From positions 6,753,001 through 6,817,000 of the forward strand of contig JAKJHU010000014.1 in assembly GCA_022316685.1 (NCBI GenBank): a DNA stretch of 64,000 nt, written 5' to 3'. Positions 1-10,572 of this stretch are shown here, piece after piece (the first letter of the stretch is position 1; each line of letters begins with the position of its first letter). The stretch is from Progne subis subis. Taxonomy: Eukaryota > Chordata > Aves > Passeriformes > Hirundinidae. Below the pieces are notes generated by a model. The model did no database searches. It saw only the letters and a list, made by a program, of their open reading frames with translations, and had not been told where the DNA came from. A program made the position numbers and the translations under genes.

Positions 1-980
1 TAAGAGCACACTGAATTAAGTGCTGAACATGTACAGGATAAACCTTTGTACCATAAAAACCAAACAAGAATTCCTTAAAGGAAGGTGACAGATCCTCCCA
101 GATTTACAGACCTGCCATTATTCCCAGGACAAGCTGTCATTAGGTGTCCATATCCACCATCTGAAAGAAATGCCAGAGGCCTTCCCAAAAGGTCTCTGCA
201 GGCAGGTGTGATTTGTGGATGCTTCCAAGGCACCCATCCAACCCGTCCTGCCCCGTGGGCTTTTCCTGAATCAGGAATGTGGCCCTTTGCTGTCCTGTGG
301 TAATTCATCCTGCATTTTCAGCTCATTTCTTCTTTTTGGTGTTTCAGTCTTGCTCGTATCACTCCGCAGCAAACTCCTGCTTTTTTTTGGCAATGTGCCC
401 AGGCTCTGGGGGGGGAGAAAAAAAGAAAAAAATTAAGGAAGAAGAAAAAAAAAATCTTAAATTTCCCAGCCGTTCAATACACAAGTTAAAAAACTTCCAA
501 ACTACTGCTGTCATTTTAAAGGCAGAAGAGTTTCCACCTCTCTAAAAACAGACAGCTCTGTACTCCTATAGTGTTTGACATTTTCTGCACAGCAGATATT
601 GACTCCAATGTTCCCTTGACAGAGCACAAAAATTCATTTTGTGAATTGTATTGACAGCCTAAGTAGGCTCTTTCTTCTCCCTTGAATAAGCTTCTCTAAC
701 TTATTAACTCAGCCTTGAGGGGGTTGAATATTTACATCCAAAACTGAGATCTGTTTACAGCCTGACATGTATTTTGATATTCAGGAGACATGGGATGAAA
801 GTTCCCACAAAATCAAACTGCTGTAAAACTTCCCAGAGCTCCCCAGTGATCAGGAGACGTCCTTGTACACCAGCCCCTACATCATCATATGGAAAATCAG
901 CTTCAGGCACACTCCAAAGTGACAATTTCTTCATTTATCATAATTTTCAATCCCCAGAACAAGCCTGCCTTGTGATGTTG

Positions 981-985
<5 letters not shown>
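1..985. other. Unique non-coding sequence
   Basis: No exon, RNA gene or interspersed repeat is recognisable. A short purine-rich patch with a G8 run followed by A/G-rich sequence lies at about 408-455. Open frames here are short, overlap one another on both strands and show no recognisable domain. Confidence 0.6.

Positions 986-1014
<29 letters not shown>
986..1014 (+). repeat. Poly(A) tract, A29
   Basis: An uninterrupted run of 29 A. No retrogene body or AATAAA signal is evident just upstream, so it is called a simple homopolymer and not the tail of a recognised retrocopy. Confidence 0.9.
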
Positions 1015-1017
<3 letters not shown>

Positions 1018-2503
1018 TTTTAGAAATTCACTTCAGGTAATTTTAACTGATGAAAAAAGAACTTTGATTTAATTGAAATAAACCCCATGATTTTGGTATC
1101 AGAAAACTCACCAACACTGCAAACATTCCCCCACAGCCATGCCTCTAATTTTGATGACAAACAGAGAAAACAAGTCTCCAGGATTATTATTTAATGAATC
1201 ATAATTTGATTAAAACTTCTTCTGCATCCTACCTTTAATGGCACACCTGGAACATATCAGCTCTCCCAAGATGACAAGTTTGCCAAGGAATAAAATCTCA
1301 GGTTTCATAAGTGATGAGCCAGATTCCAGAGGACTCTCAGCTCATTTGTATCTCATTCCCTAAGCAGACCAAGATAAGTTGGTTTTTTTGGGTTTTTGGT
1401 TGGGTGTATTTTTGTTTTGTTGGTTTTTTGGGTGTTTTTTTTATGGAACCATCCATATGTGCCTGGATAAATGAAGATGAAAACTGGCTGCCTTTTCTAA
1501 GGCTAATTCAAGAAACTTCTAAAGTCTTCTGTTCTTTTGACTGATCCATCAGCATTTTCATAAACCAACTGTTTCTCTTCAAGCTGTGGTAGGTTCAGTC
1601 AAATTGGATAAATCTGTTCAGATTCTTTCTAATTGGGAGAAAGTGAGGGAACAGCCACTCTCCCTTAAAATCTCTGGTGAAGTGCAGCTGTGGCAGCCAG
1701 GGGAGCTCATTAAACCCCATCCAGAAGTTTTCCAGTCTTAGGCCAAGTGTTTGTCTTCCAGCCTGCTGCTCCCTGTGAAAATTCCTGCTTTTTCCACTGA
1801 ATCAGAAATGGAGATTTTGGTGTATCCCTGTTGGATCTAAATTCCAAATAACGGGGGACGTTCCTCGAGCTTTATTGCAACATCAGCCTCAGTAGCAGGG
1901 TGAGACAATTGAAAGATGGCAACAGCTCACGTCTTGCCAACAGCAGCCAGAATTCTCTGCGTTACAAGGCCTTTTAAAAGTTTTCTAACCAACAGCAGGT
2001 TGTTAAAAGCTTACAGGAATCTGTATAAACCAATCATTAAATCTACACATATACTTTATATCTAACAATAGCTGCTTATTTAATATTTCTTGCTCCTCAG
2101 GAACTTTTAATACTCTTCTATAAACAAAGCACAGAGCCTCATCATTAAACTTTTCTATTCTCTTGCTTAACATATTTTTTAACATATTTTTCTGCTTGCT
2201 AAAGCCTAACTCTGCACAGCACAAAAACGCAGTCTCATTGTTCCATGTCCTCGTTCTTGCATCTTTTTAACTCCGGTGCACATCCACACTGCTATGAGAG
2301 TTTTCTGCTTTTTCTACTTCCCACATATCTCCATTCCCTGTTGAGGTCTTTGAGATCCTGCTGAGGGTTTCACATTAGGGTGGTTCTCTGTGAAGAGCTC
2401 TTCTCTCATCCCGGCTCTCCCTCACCTCTCTGGTTTTCCCTCTGTCTCAGGCTTTGTGCAGCAGGAACTTTGAGCTGCCTGAAGTAGAAATCTTGGGCTG
2501 CAG
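1015..2503. other. Unique sequence with a T/G-rich tract
   Basis: AT-rich unique sequence. Positions 1378-1443 hold a T/G-only-like tract of TTTTT, GGG and GG runs, one of several such tracts in the window that all lie on the plus strand. No gene is recognised. Confidence 0.55.
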
Positions 2504-2754
2504 TGATGCTTCAAGTTTTATCTTTCCTGTATTTTAGGTTCTGTGCTGCCTAGGAGCAGCTCTGAGCTCACACTCGGTGTCACTCAGCTCTCTGCACACA
2601 GCAGGGACACAAAACAAATCCTGTTCCTGCTGCACACCAAGGACAAAGGTTACAAGTGTTCAGCCCAAAAGCACAAACAACGGTGGCTGGAGGGAGGAAC
2701 GAGAAGGATGGGAGCTCACAGCCTGGAGCTGGAATTGGACAATTCAACCCCAAG

Positions 2755-2780
2755 ATGCAAATGGATGAAAACTTATAAAA
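2755..2780 (+). promoter_or_regulatory. LTR-D copy 1 promoter: octamer plus TATA box
   Basis: ATGCAAAT at 2755-2762 is followed 11 bp later by TATAAAA at 2774-2780. The same pair with near-identical spacing is kept in the two other LTR copies. Octamer sites are known to bind POU-domain factors; activity of this copy is inference. Confidence 0.6.
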
Positions 2781-2795
2781 GTGCGAGACCTGGTG

Positions 2796-2868
2796 ACCAT
2801 TTGTCCATTTTGTGACCATTTTGTGTCCATTTTGTGTCCATTTTGTGTCCATTTTGTGTCCATTTTGG
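2796..2868 (+). repeat. 11-bp tandem repeat inside LTR-D copy 1
   Basis: Consecutive units of the form CCATTTTGTGT, about five full units plus partial ones at each side. The same units number about four in copy 2 and two to three in copy 3, so the array is a variable minisatellite within the LTR, just downstream of the TATA box. Confidence 0.85.
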
Positions 2869-3001
2869 TTCCACCTTGGGTGCAGCCCTGGCCAGGCTCT
2901 TGTCCTGCCCAAGCTGTACCCTACAGGCCTTTCTATAAATCTCTGCTTTATTCTCCAGCTCTGTCCAGTCTCTCTTCCAGCTCAGCCTTCCCAAGGCATC
3001 A

Positions 3002-6000
3002 TCAGTACTGCAAAGAGCACTGAAATCAGCATCCTCCAGTAACTGCTGGCTGAGTTCCTCACTGACTGAGCTTCCCAACATTTTCCTGAGGGCTCAGCCC
3101 CTCCTGCTCCATTTAGGCTCATCTGTCAGAAGCAGCTTGGCTCTTCCAGAGCTGGAGAATGAGAAGCTGCTGAGCTGGAGGTTTCTGTGCTCTCTCCTCT
3201 CCCTGGATGCAGGAACTGCAGGTAGCAGTGGAGTGCCCTGAGTTTCCTGGCTGGCATCAAAAACTGATGCTGGAAATTCTAAATTGTTCTCTCCTCACTC
3301 ACCTACAGGAACTGGGCTTGCTGCTGCCGTATTCCTAAGTAAAATCAGAGTTTGGAATGAAGTTCACACTTTCCTAATGCCCAGAATGATAAAAGCATAA
3401 AAAGAGTTAAGGCTGTGGAGTGGCTGCTGTGAAATCATCTGATCCCTGCAGTGTCCTTTGAGAAAGAAAAGGGAAATCCAAACCTGCAGCAACAGCTAAG
3501 AGGTACCTTCTGTTCTACAGAATCCACACTGTTAAATACATCTATGGATCGTGAAAATGAAAGAATCCTGACTTTTTTATTTATAACCCCCTCCGATGTA
3601 AATACCATCCCACAGATTCCCGTACAGACCCGGTACGTTCGGAATTGCGGGGGAGTGCAGTGTTTGCTGCACAAATTCCCAGGAATCAAAACAAGCAGCT
3701 GAGCATCAGTGAGGAAATGAAAACCTCCTGTGCCAAAGGCAGAGAGGGAGTAACCAGCAGTAGGGAGATCAGGGGAAACACTGCAGAGATGTCTGGAAAT
3801 GTACAAGTGCAGGGCTGAAATCCTGCCAGCAGCGCCCAGGAAAATCCAAGGATGAATCCTGTGGAACAGATACTCCAGCCCAGAGTGGAGGATCAGCAAA
3901 TTCTGAGAGTTTACAAGCAAATTTTATGGGGTTGCTGGAGTCCCATCCCAAATGCCTCATCCAGTGTTCTGCACAAAAATCCTCAAATTAACCCTGCCCC
4001 AGGACAAGGTCGGGAAGATCGAGGTCGGGATTTTCTGCTTTGCCAGTGAAACAAAGGTATGAAAACACCGGGAGAGCATTTCTGTGATCCCAGGAAGGTT
4101 TAATCTTTGATTTGAAGTTTCCCAGTGTCATGTTGCTTAGGAAACATTTGCAGTGTAATTAGGGAGGAATGAAACATCTTACAGGGTTGCACAATACCCT
4201 GGTACTACAAATGCTAAAAGCCATCGCTAGTGTCAAGAACTCAAAATGAAGCAGCATTCTCAATTAATTTCAAATTTTGGTGACTTTCATCCAGAATTCA
4301 TTTTTTTTTTCTTTGGAAAACCAGAGAGCCCTTGCCTGGAAAACTCAGTGAAGACTCTATAACATCATTGGAACATCAAAGACTCTGTTTTTAGTTAAAA
4401 AGGTGATCTATGTGGAAAGCAGTCATAACTTTTAGTGTGGCAACATTTATCATTTTGTGTTCATTTTAATAGTAAATGGAAGCAGCAAATACCAATTTTC
4501 ATGTTGTGAATCAAACTGAAGGAGAAATAATGCACTAGCTGAAGCAAAATAAATATGTATATGTTATATCCACTCAAATCAAAGAAAGTTAATCAGCCCT
4601 TGGATCGCTAGGATAAGGACGCTAAAGATGAGATAAAGGTAGAGATTGATCAACAATATGAGAGCAGTGGATTAAGAGGGTATTAGGATTTTAAATGTCA
4701 CTAAACTAATTCTGGGCTATGGAACTGGACCTTCAGATACTCTGGATTATGGTGAAAATATATCCAGTTCTTGTACATCCATCTACACCCATCTGAACCT
4801 GTCAAATGAATCCTCCCCAGCTGAAAAGATGAGAAATGCCATCATATTTAAATGACTTCACAGCACCAGAAATAACAACACAAAGATGAGCAAACCTACT
4901 TTGGTTAAAAAGAGCAGAAACTCAGAGAACAAAGTTTCCTGCCAGTCCTCCTCCTTCCTTTTCAACTTTATCTAGACAAAAGCATTTGGTGACATCAATT
5001 TTGTCTCCTGATTTCTGTTAGTTTTACTGTGTTAAAAAAGAAAAGAAAAAAGATTTTATTAAGTATAAAACATATAATTTTCATCCTTTATCCCTAATCA
5101 CTCAAAAGGAAAAATAAAAATATAGAAAGTCACAGTTTTAGTCACTTTTCTTTTGTTGATTATTTACCAGGTTTGAGTTTCTCTTCTTCATTATACAATA
5201 ATTTCCTCATCTCTTTGTTCCAGTACTTGGAACAGCTTGAATTTGACAGATCAGATTGGGTGAGTGTTAACAAGCTAAAGTCAGCAAAACATTTTTCCAA
5301 ATAGTTTCTTACAACTGTAACACTGTTAGATGGGTTTGGATGATTTTGGCAGCCGCTGGAGAAATTAATTCACAGCAATTTGCAATATTTAAAAATTTCC
5401 TAGCACAGGGTTTTGATGGAGTTTCCAATGCTGAAATTTATTTGAGATAATCAGACACTGTGGTTTTACTGTGCTGTGAGGATTCTTCCTCATTCCCTTC
5501 ATAAAGGTCATTTCATTTTTCTTCTCTCCGTGGTGAAAAACCATAAAAGAGAAGAATCCTCATCTCCTCCCGCCTTCAACTTCACCCTGGTGTGGACATT
5601 ACCTTTATCTGTGTGCTGTGTGGACTGGGGCACACCAAAGGCATGAGTTCTCCAGTATTTTATCCCTAATGGTGGCCAATAATTGGTGCCAAGGAAATAA
5701 ATAAAGAGAAAACCCAATAACAGGGTAAGCACCCGTGATATTCTCTTAGTTCACAGCCTCCTCCTGCTCCCAGATTTACAGAGCCTCACAGCCTTTCCAC
5801 TTGTGCCATCTTAATTTCCTGGGTATTTTGCAAAATTTAGTTGCCAATGCTTGGTCATGGTGAAGAATGTTTTCTTTAAATAAAAACCTGGATTGGATGT
5901 CAGAAAGATCTACCTGATCACCACGAGTTCTGGTTCCTTTTTTTCACTCCTCATCCTTGCAGAATGTAATTTTATTAAAACACTGATATTAACCACTTTA

Positions 6001-6591
6001 TCATCCTAGCAAAGAGAGAAATATTTCTGAATTTTAAGGGAAGGGTGGATTCATAAGAGAAAGTATTCACTTATCATAAGTAAAACGAATGTATCAGGTC
6101 ATGTGTAAATACATGTTTGATTAATCAAAGCTCTTTGCCTTCTACAATCCTCAAAGAACAATTAGAGTGACCTGTCTGGTTTGATGTACAAGTTTATTCC
6201 AGTGAATAACTTGAGAGCTGGTGAAGGCAAGGTATCAAAGTTTCCAAATCCTGAGTGGAAACAGGATGTTTGTGCTCTGTTAGTCCTAATTTTACCTGAA
6301 TCTGTTTCTCGTAGAATCCAGGAGAAGCCCAAGATATCTTTGCTGATCTGCTGATTAAATAAGATTGTTAAGATGTCAATTTGGAATCATCACTACTGTG
6401 GGAAAAGTGAATCTGTTTTAAAAGGCAAGTCAGTTCATAAAATAATGCCTCCTGATAATTTCTGTCTGGTCCTTCACGGCTTCCTTTGGAAAGCAGGTGT
6501 GCTATGCCAGGATAATCTCATATTCCAACCAGTTGAAAACATGTTCTCCAAAACTTAGGGAATATTTTTGTCCAGAGTAGACAAGAGCAAG
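3002..6591. other. Unique AT-rich sequence
   Basis: No mobile element or gene is recognised over 3.6 kb. The longest minus-strand open frame (3435-3920) has no recognisable domain, and its codons give a mixed composition without family signatures. A 36-nt splice-flanked open segment at 5224-5259 is discussed in the findings. The area 4500-5160 is particularly AT-rich. Confidence 0.5.
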
Positions 6592-6630
6592 TTATGTATT
6601 TATGTATTTATGTATTTATTTATTTATTTT
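6592..6630 (+). repeat. TATG/TATT short tandem repeat
   Basis: Three ATGTATTT-like units pass into TATT units and then a T-rich end, a small imperfect microsatellite. Confidence 0.8.
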
Positions 6631-9438
6631 TAACTAGTAGTTCACATTCATTTAGGAATTTGAAACAGAATTCCCTGGTGTTTCTATCACCGGAACAAAC
6701 AGCAACAGGTTTCAGAGTGGATAACGACTTTGACTGTGGCAGATAAAGCAGCTCCTGACAAAATTCCCTGCCCATCTCACTGGGTGGTTCGACCACACAA
6801 ATGCAAACAGGAAACCATGCAAATGCTGCGTTCTCAGCCCTGAGGGTGATTTATTGCTCTTTTCCATAACAACGACACTTCCTCTCCTGGGTCTGGCGTT
6901 GATGGTGGAGATCCTGGGCTCCTCGCTCACCGGCACTTTCCGGGGAAGTTCTCACCGAGTCAAGCCAACAAGACACCCTCAGATTTCCTGCATTCTAGCA
7001 AAAAAAAAGCGTGGCCTGGAAACATGTCAAAAATCAAACCCAGAGAGTCCTCCAGCAGTCAAAACTTTGCAGGGCGTAGAACAGTCTGGAGAGGAAACTC
7101 CAAGTAGGGATTCAGGGTCCCTTTAACTTGGCTGTGATCTCTGTATGAGGCGCTAATTCCCGCTGGGATGGAACAGGGAGTTAGACAATAAAAAGATGTG
7201 TTTTACACGGCACAGAACCAGAAAATTGCTCTGTCCTAATTACCCCTGTGATTTGTTTCGTGTGATTTTCCAGTTCCTTTAATTTGCTTCCGAAAAGTAC
7301 CTTGTGCGTCAATGTTTAACCTTTTCCAGCCAAAAGGAAGGTTACTTCAGCCAAAGGAAACATTCAGCAGGATGGATTTCTTTTATTTCCTTAAACTTTA
7401 GTAGGTGACTTGGCATCTGAACAGCTTTTTCTTGGAGCTTTTTTCTTTTCTTAGAAAAGTACTTTCCAAGGACTCACAGCGAGTTGAAAAATACACAAAA
7501 TATCTCCAAACTCAATCCGTTTCACAGCTATGTGATGGTAGAAAACACAGATATGTCCAAAAACCTTACTGTGTACAGAAAAAGAATGTGGATATTAAAT
7601 GCTTGATATTAAAGTTGCTTTGCAATGACCTCATTTGTCAAGTTTTAAATAACTTCTGAGGCTTTTGAGATTAAAAACTCCAGTCTCGCTCCCACTCTCC
7701 TGAGCTTCCTATTGAACACCCTGGAAATAGATGGCACATGCAGCATTCTGATAACACCTGACTCATGCATTGTAAACAGAGCTGAACAAAGGATTTTTAG
7801 AACTATCAGATATTTCATCTCTATTTTTTCCTTTCTGCCTCAAAGCTGTGTTTTTCCATATTTTACTTAATAGCCAAATTTCAACCCCAGAATTACTGAT
7901 CTTCTGGTGCAGAAACTGCCGGCCTTTTGTGAAAATACAAAATGCCAGATTCAGTAAAGCCGCTGAAGAGATGCAGCAAACAGGAAATTCTGGAGTGCTT
8001 TTATTTGGAGACAATCACCTTTACCCCAAAGTATTTTGCTCTGTTGTTCGGCCAGGGGCTGTGATCACTATGAGGGATATTTTCTGTGATCCTGCCTGAA
8101 ATCAAAAGGGACTTTCTTCCCCTTAAAACTTTCTTTCCCTTAAGTGTAAGACTTCAGCTGTGCTACAGAAAAATAGCCCAGAGCAGCAGAATGAGGCAAG
8201 TGCTGTGAAACATCAGAAAATGTTGGAGCTGTTGAACAGTAACAGGGAAGAATCACATTCCTAAAATCAAGGAGCGCTTAAAAAAAAGTGACAGGGTAAA
8301 CAGCAGAAAAAGAACAAACTATATGGATCTAGCAAGGAATCTCTTGGGAAGCAAGTGCTGAAAATAGGATGCTACAGAGCAGTAGGAGGAGGTGACTGTA
8401 ATTATTAAATAAATGTTGGGAAGAAATTGCCCAAACCAGAAATTCTACAGATTTAAAGTTGAGGCTCTGGTAGATTTGGCAATAAAGGAATTGTTCTTAT
8501 GATTTTGGAAAACAGTCTAAGGAATCTGCAGTATTTGTAGAACTCTCCTGAGATAAAAGTCTGGTTCCTTTACCAGCTCTGGTCTACAATTTATTGTGAT
8601 GACCAAGGCTGGAAAATCGAGGTCCCTTCCTTGAGCCCTCATACTCCACAATATCAGTCGAAATCCTGATGGGTTAAATCTCATTCATTTCAACTCAGAG
8701 AAAACAAATCGCTTTTTGATTGAAGGCCTAGAAATTACACAGCCTAATTTATGCACATGAAGCTTCAAAGGAAAGAGCCCCACAACAAAGGAGATTGTCC
8801 AAGGCATCACCCTTGTGTTACTGTGCTTAAAACCTGGCGCAGTTTGGTGACAAAAGGTCAAAGATGTGGGTGGGGGACACGCGGTGCTGATTAGGGCAGC
8901 AGCTGAAATATTAGTGCAGGTCCCAACCAACAGCACAAATCCGACTGGGAGCATCTTCTGCACCGCTTGTTCACTCGAGGAGAGGAAGTGAAAACAGCCC
9001 AGAGCACGAAAGAGGAGCGGTTTTTGTTCAGGCTGGTTTGTGCAGCTGTTTTCTCGCAGGCTGAATCATGCTTTGGGTCAGGGAAGAGCCATTTCTGATC
9101 GGGCTGAGCAGATTTTGGAAATATTCAGCAGTTTCTGTTTGTTTATTTTATTTTTGGTTTTTATCTCTCTTTATTGATTTTCAGGTACCATGGTTTCCTT
9201 TCTTGAAGCCTTGCTGTACACCAACTCTGCTACCTACCCCTCAGTCTGCACCTTCCAGTTGGTTTGTTTGAAAATGAGGTTGGTCATTCCAGGGCTGATG
9301 ACATCAGGAGCCTCCTGTCTGCCAGAATTCAGATTAAAAGTGTGCTGGAAGTGAAAGGAGATCTATCCTTATCCAGCCTGATCTCCAGAATAAATGCTCC
9401 AGAATTCCTTTAATGATGTGATGTTCCCTATGGAGCTG
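6631..9438. other. Unique sequence, no gene recognised
   Basis: Mixed-composition sequence without a recognisable repeat or exon. Short open frames at 6854-7126 and 7848-8099 lack family features. An octamer-type ATGCAAAT lies at 6817-6824. Confidence 0.5.
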
Positions 9439-9467
9439 TGTCGTGGTTTCTGGTATTGAAAACGGCG

Positions 9468-9502
<35 letters not shown>
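9439..9502 (+). repeat. TGTCGTGG stub followed by T31
   Basis: TGTCGTGGTTTCTGG begins at 9439 and resembles the start of some avian LTRs. It runs for only about 30 bp before an uninterrupted T run (9472-9502). The homopolymer is certain. The LTR reading is weak because no matching ...CA end was found downstream. Confidence 0.5.
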
Positions 9503-9506
<4 letters not shown>

Positions 9507-10515
9507 GAAGAGAAAATTTAATGCATTTCTTTTACCAGATAATAATCAAATTATAACCACAATAATTTTTTTTCTTCTTTCTACTCTGTCATAACATAGC
9601 ACACCAGGTAAAAACCCAATGGCTATGCCCATTCCTTTCTATTTTTATCTAGGATACATACCTTTCTTTTCTATTCCTCGTCAGAATATTGTACATAAAT
9701 TAAGTCTTAAACTTGAACCTTAGAAGATATCAGTGTATTTTTTTCCTACAAAGGATTATTAAGCTACTTTTATTAGCTGCCTAATTGGAAAGAGATCTTA
9801 TTTTTTATGCTTTTCTGATTTTTTTTCCCTGTCTGGAACATATCCCTATCTCTGTATAAGGATATAATATACAGCCATTGAAAAATAATAATATGCAGTA
9901 TAATTATTATCATTTCCAGGCCAAATTGTGAAAGAGCAGGTAGTTCAAAGTGCATCTGTATTTAAATAAGACACTCTATCCTCTAACTGTTAGAATATTA
10001 AAATGATTCTGCTCTTTGCCATTGGATTGTGGAGTTAATTTCTGTGGAGTCAGGAATTAAGTGATTATTGTAGCAATGCCTTGCATGGATATTGGCCATA
10101 AAGACTTAAAAATGACAATGTGGGAGAGTTTTAAAATTTAACATCTCACATTACTTTCATCACATTCAATAAAATGTTTTATTTTTCCCTGATGTTTCAT
10201 CAGGATGTGTGACTTCATTATCTCCATGTTCCAGACACATCTCTTGAAGGGAATGTTTCAAACCATGCCAACGATGAGCTTTTTTCATATTTTCCTTATT
10301 CCTTTCAACAGATTCCTCAATTGCCACATCCCAGAAGAAATTCTTGGAAAATAGTCTGGCAAGGAAGAATATCACAACTTTCTCTGGCAGAAACTGTGAG
10401 CTGTTCATCGAAGAACATAGAGATAAAGCAGGTAAGACCAAATATGCTGCAAATATTGTGCATCGTACCACACTCAGAATAATGCTGATGCTCACATTTG
10501 GGACGAAAACAAAGG
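9503..10515. other. Unique AT-rich sequence with one exon-like segment
   Basis: AT-rich sequence. At 10311-10431 a 121-nt open segment is bounded by a pyrimidine-rich stretch ending CAG and by G|GTAAGA. The plus frame stays open beyond the donor to 10631, and a minus-strand frame of 144 codons covers the same area. No protein family is recognised, so this is not called as a gene. Confidence 0.4.
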
Positions 10516-10572
10516 AATTTGGACCCTTGTGGGTCCCTTCCCACTCAGGATATTCTATGATTTTTATGACAC
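10516..10572 (+). mobile_element. CR1 LINE 3'-end fragment
   Basis: TTGTGGGTCCCTTCCCACTCAGG followed by ATATTCTATGATTTTTATGA matches the terminal portion of avian CR1 elements, which end in short ATTCTATGA-like units and have no poly(A) tail. Only the last 50-60 bp are recognisable. CR1 copies are normally 5'-truncated. Confidence 0.6.

Larger units (their letters stand above)
2504..3001 (+). mobile_element. LTR-D copy 1 (solo LTR of an endogenous retrovirus-like element)
   Basis: This 498-bp segment is nearly identical over most of its length to 15706-16194 and 27854-28330. It begins TGATGC and ends GCATCA, the 6-bp inverted TG...CA ends expected of an LTR. Inside, in order, are an octamer ATGCAAAT (2755-2762), a TATAAAA box (2774-2780), an 11-bp tandem repeat (2796-2868) and a CT-rich U5-like end. 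The polyadenylation signal found as AATAAA in the other two copies is TATAAA here (2934-2939). No gag/pol/env internal region flanks it, so it is best read as a solo LTR. Flanks GCAG/TCAG match in only 3 of 4 bases, so the target-site duplication is not established. Reading frames inside it are shadows of the LTR. Family name unknown; it should match an avian ERV LTR consensus. Confidence 0.82.

Noticed and set aside
2577..2912. Repeated open frames shared by 2.5, 15.7 and 27.9 kb as a possible protein family
   Set aside because: The sharing comes from the LTR-D sequence. The frames have different ends in each copy and contain promoter and polyadenylation motifs.
3302..3333. 32-nt minus-strand segment with acceptor- and donor-like borders
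   Set aside because: Found while scanning as a control. Such short splice-flanked open segments occur on both strands (also 57660-57711), so they are expected by chance.
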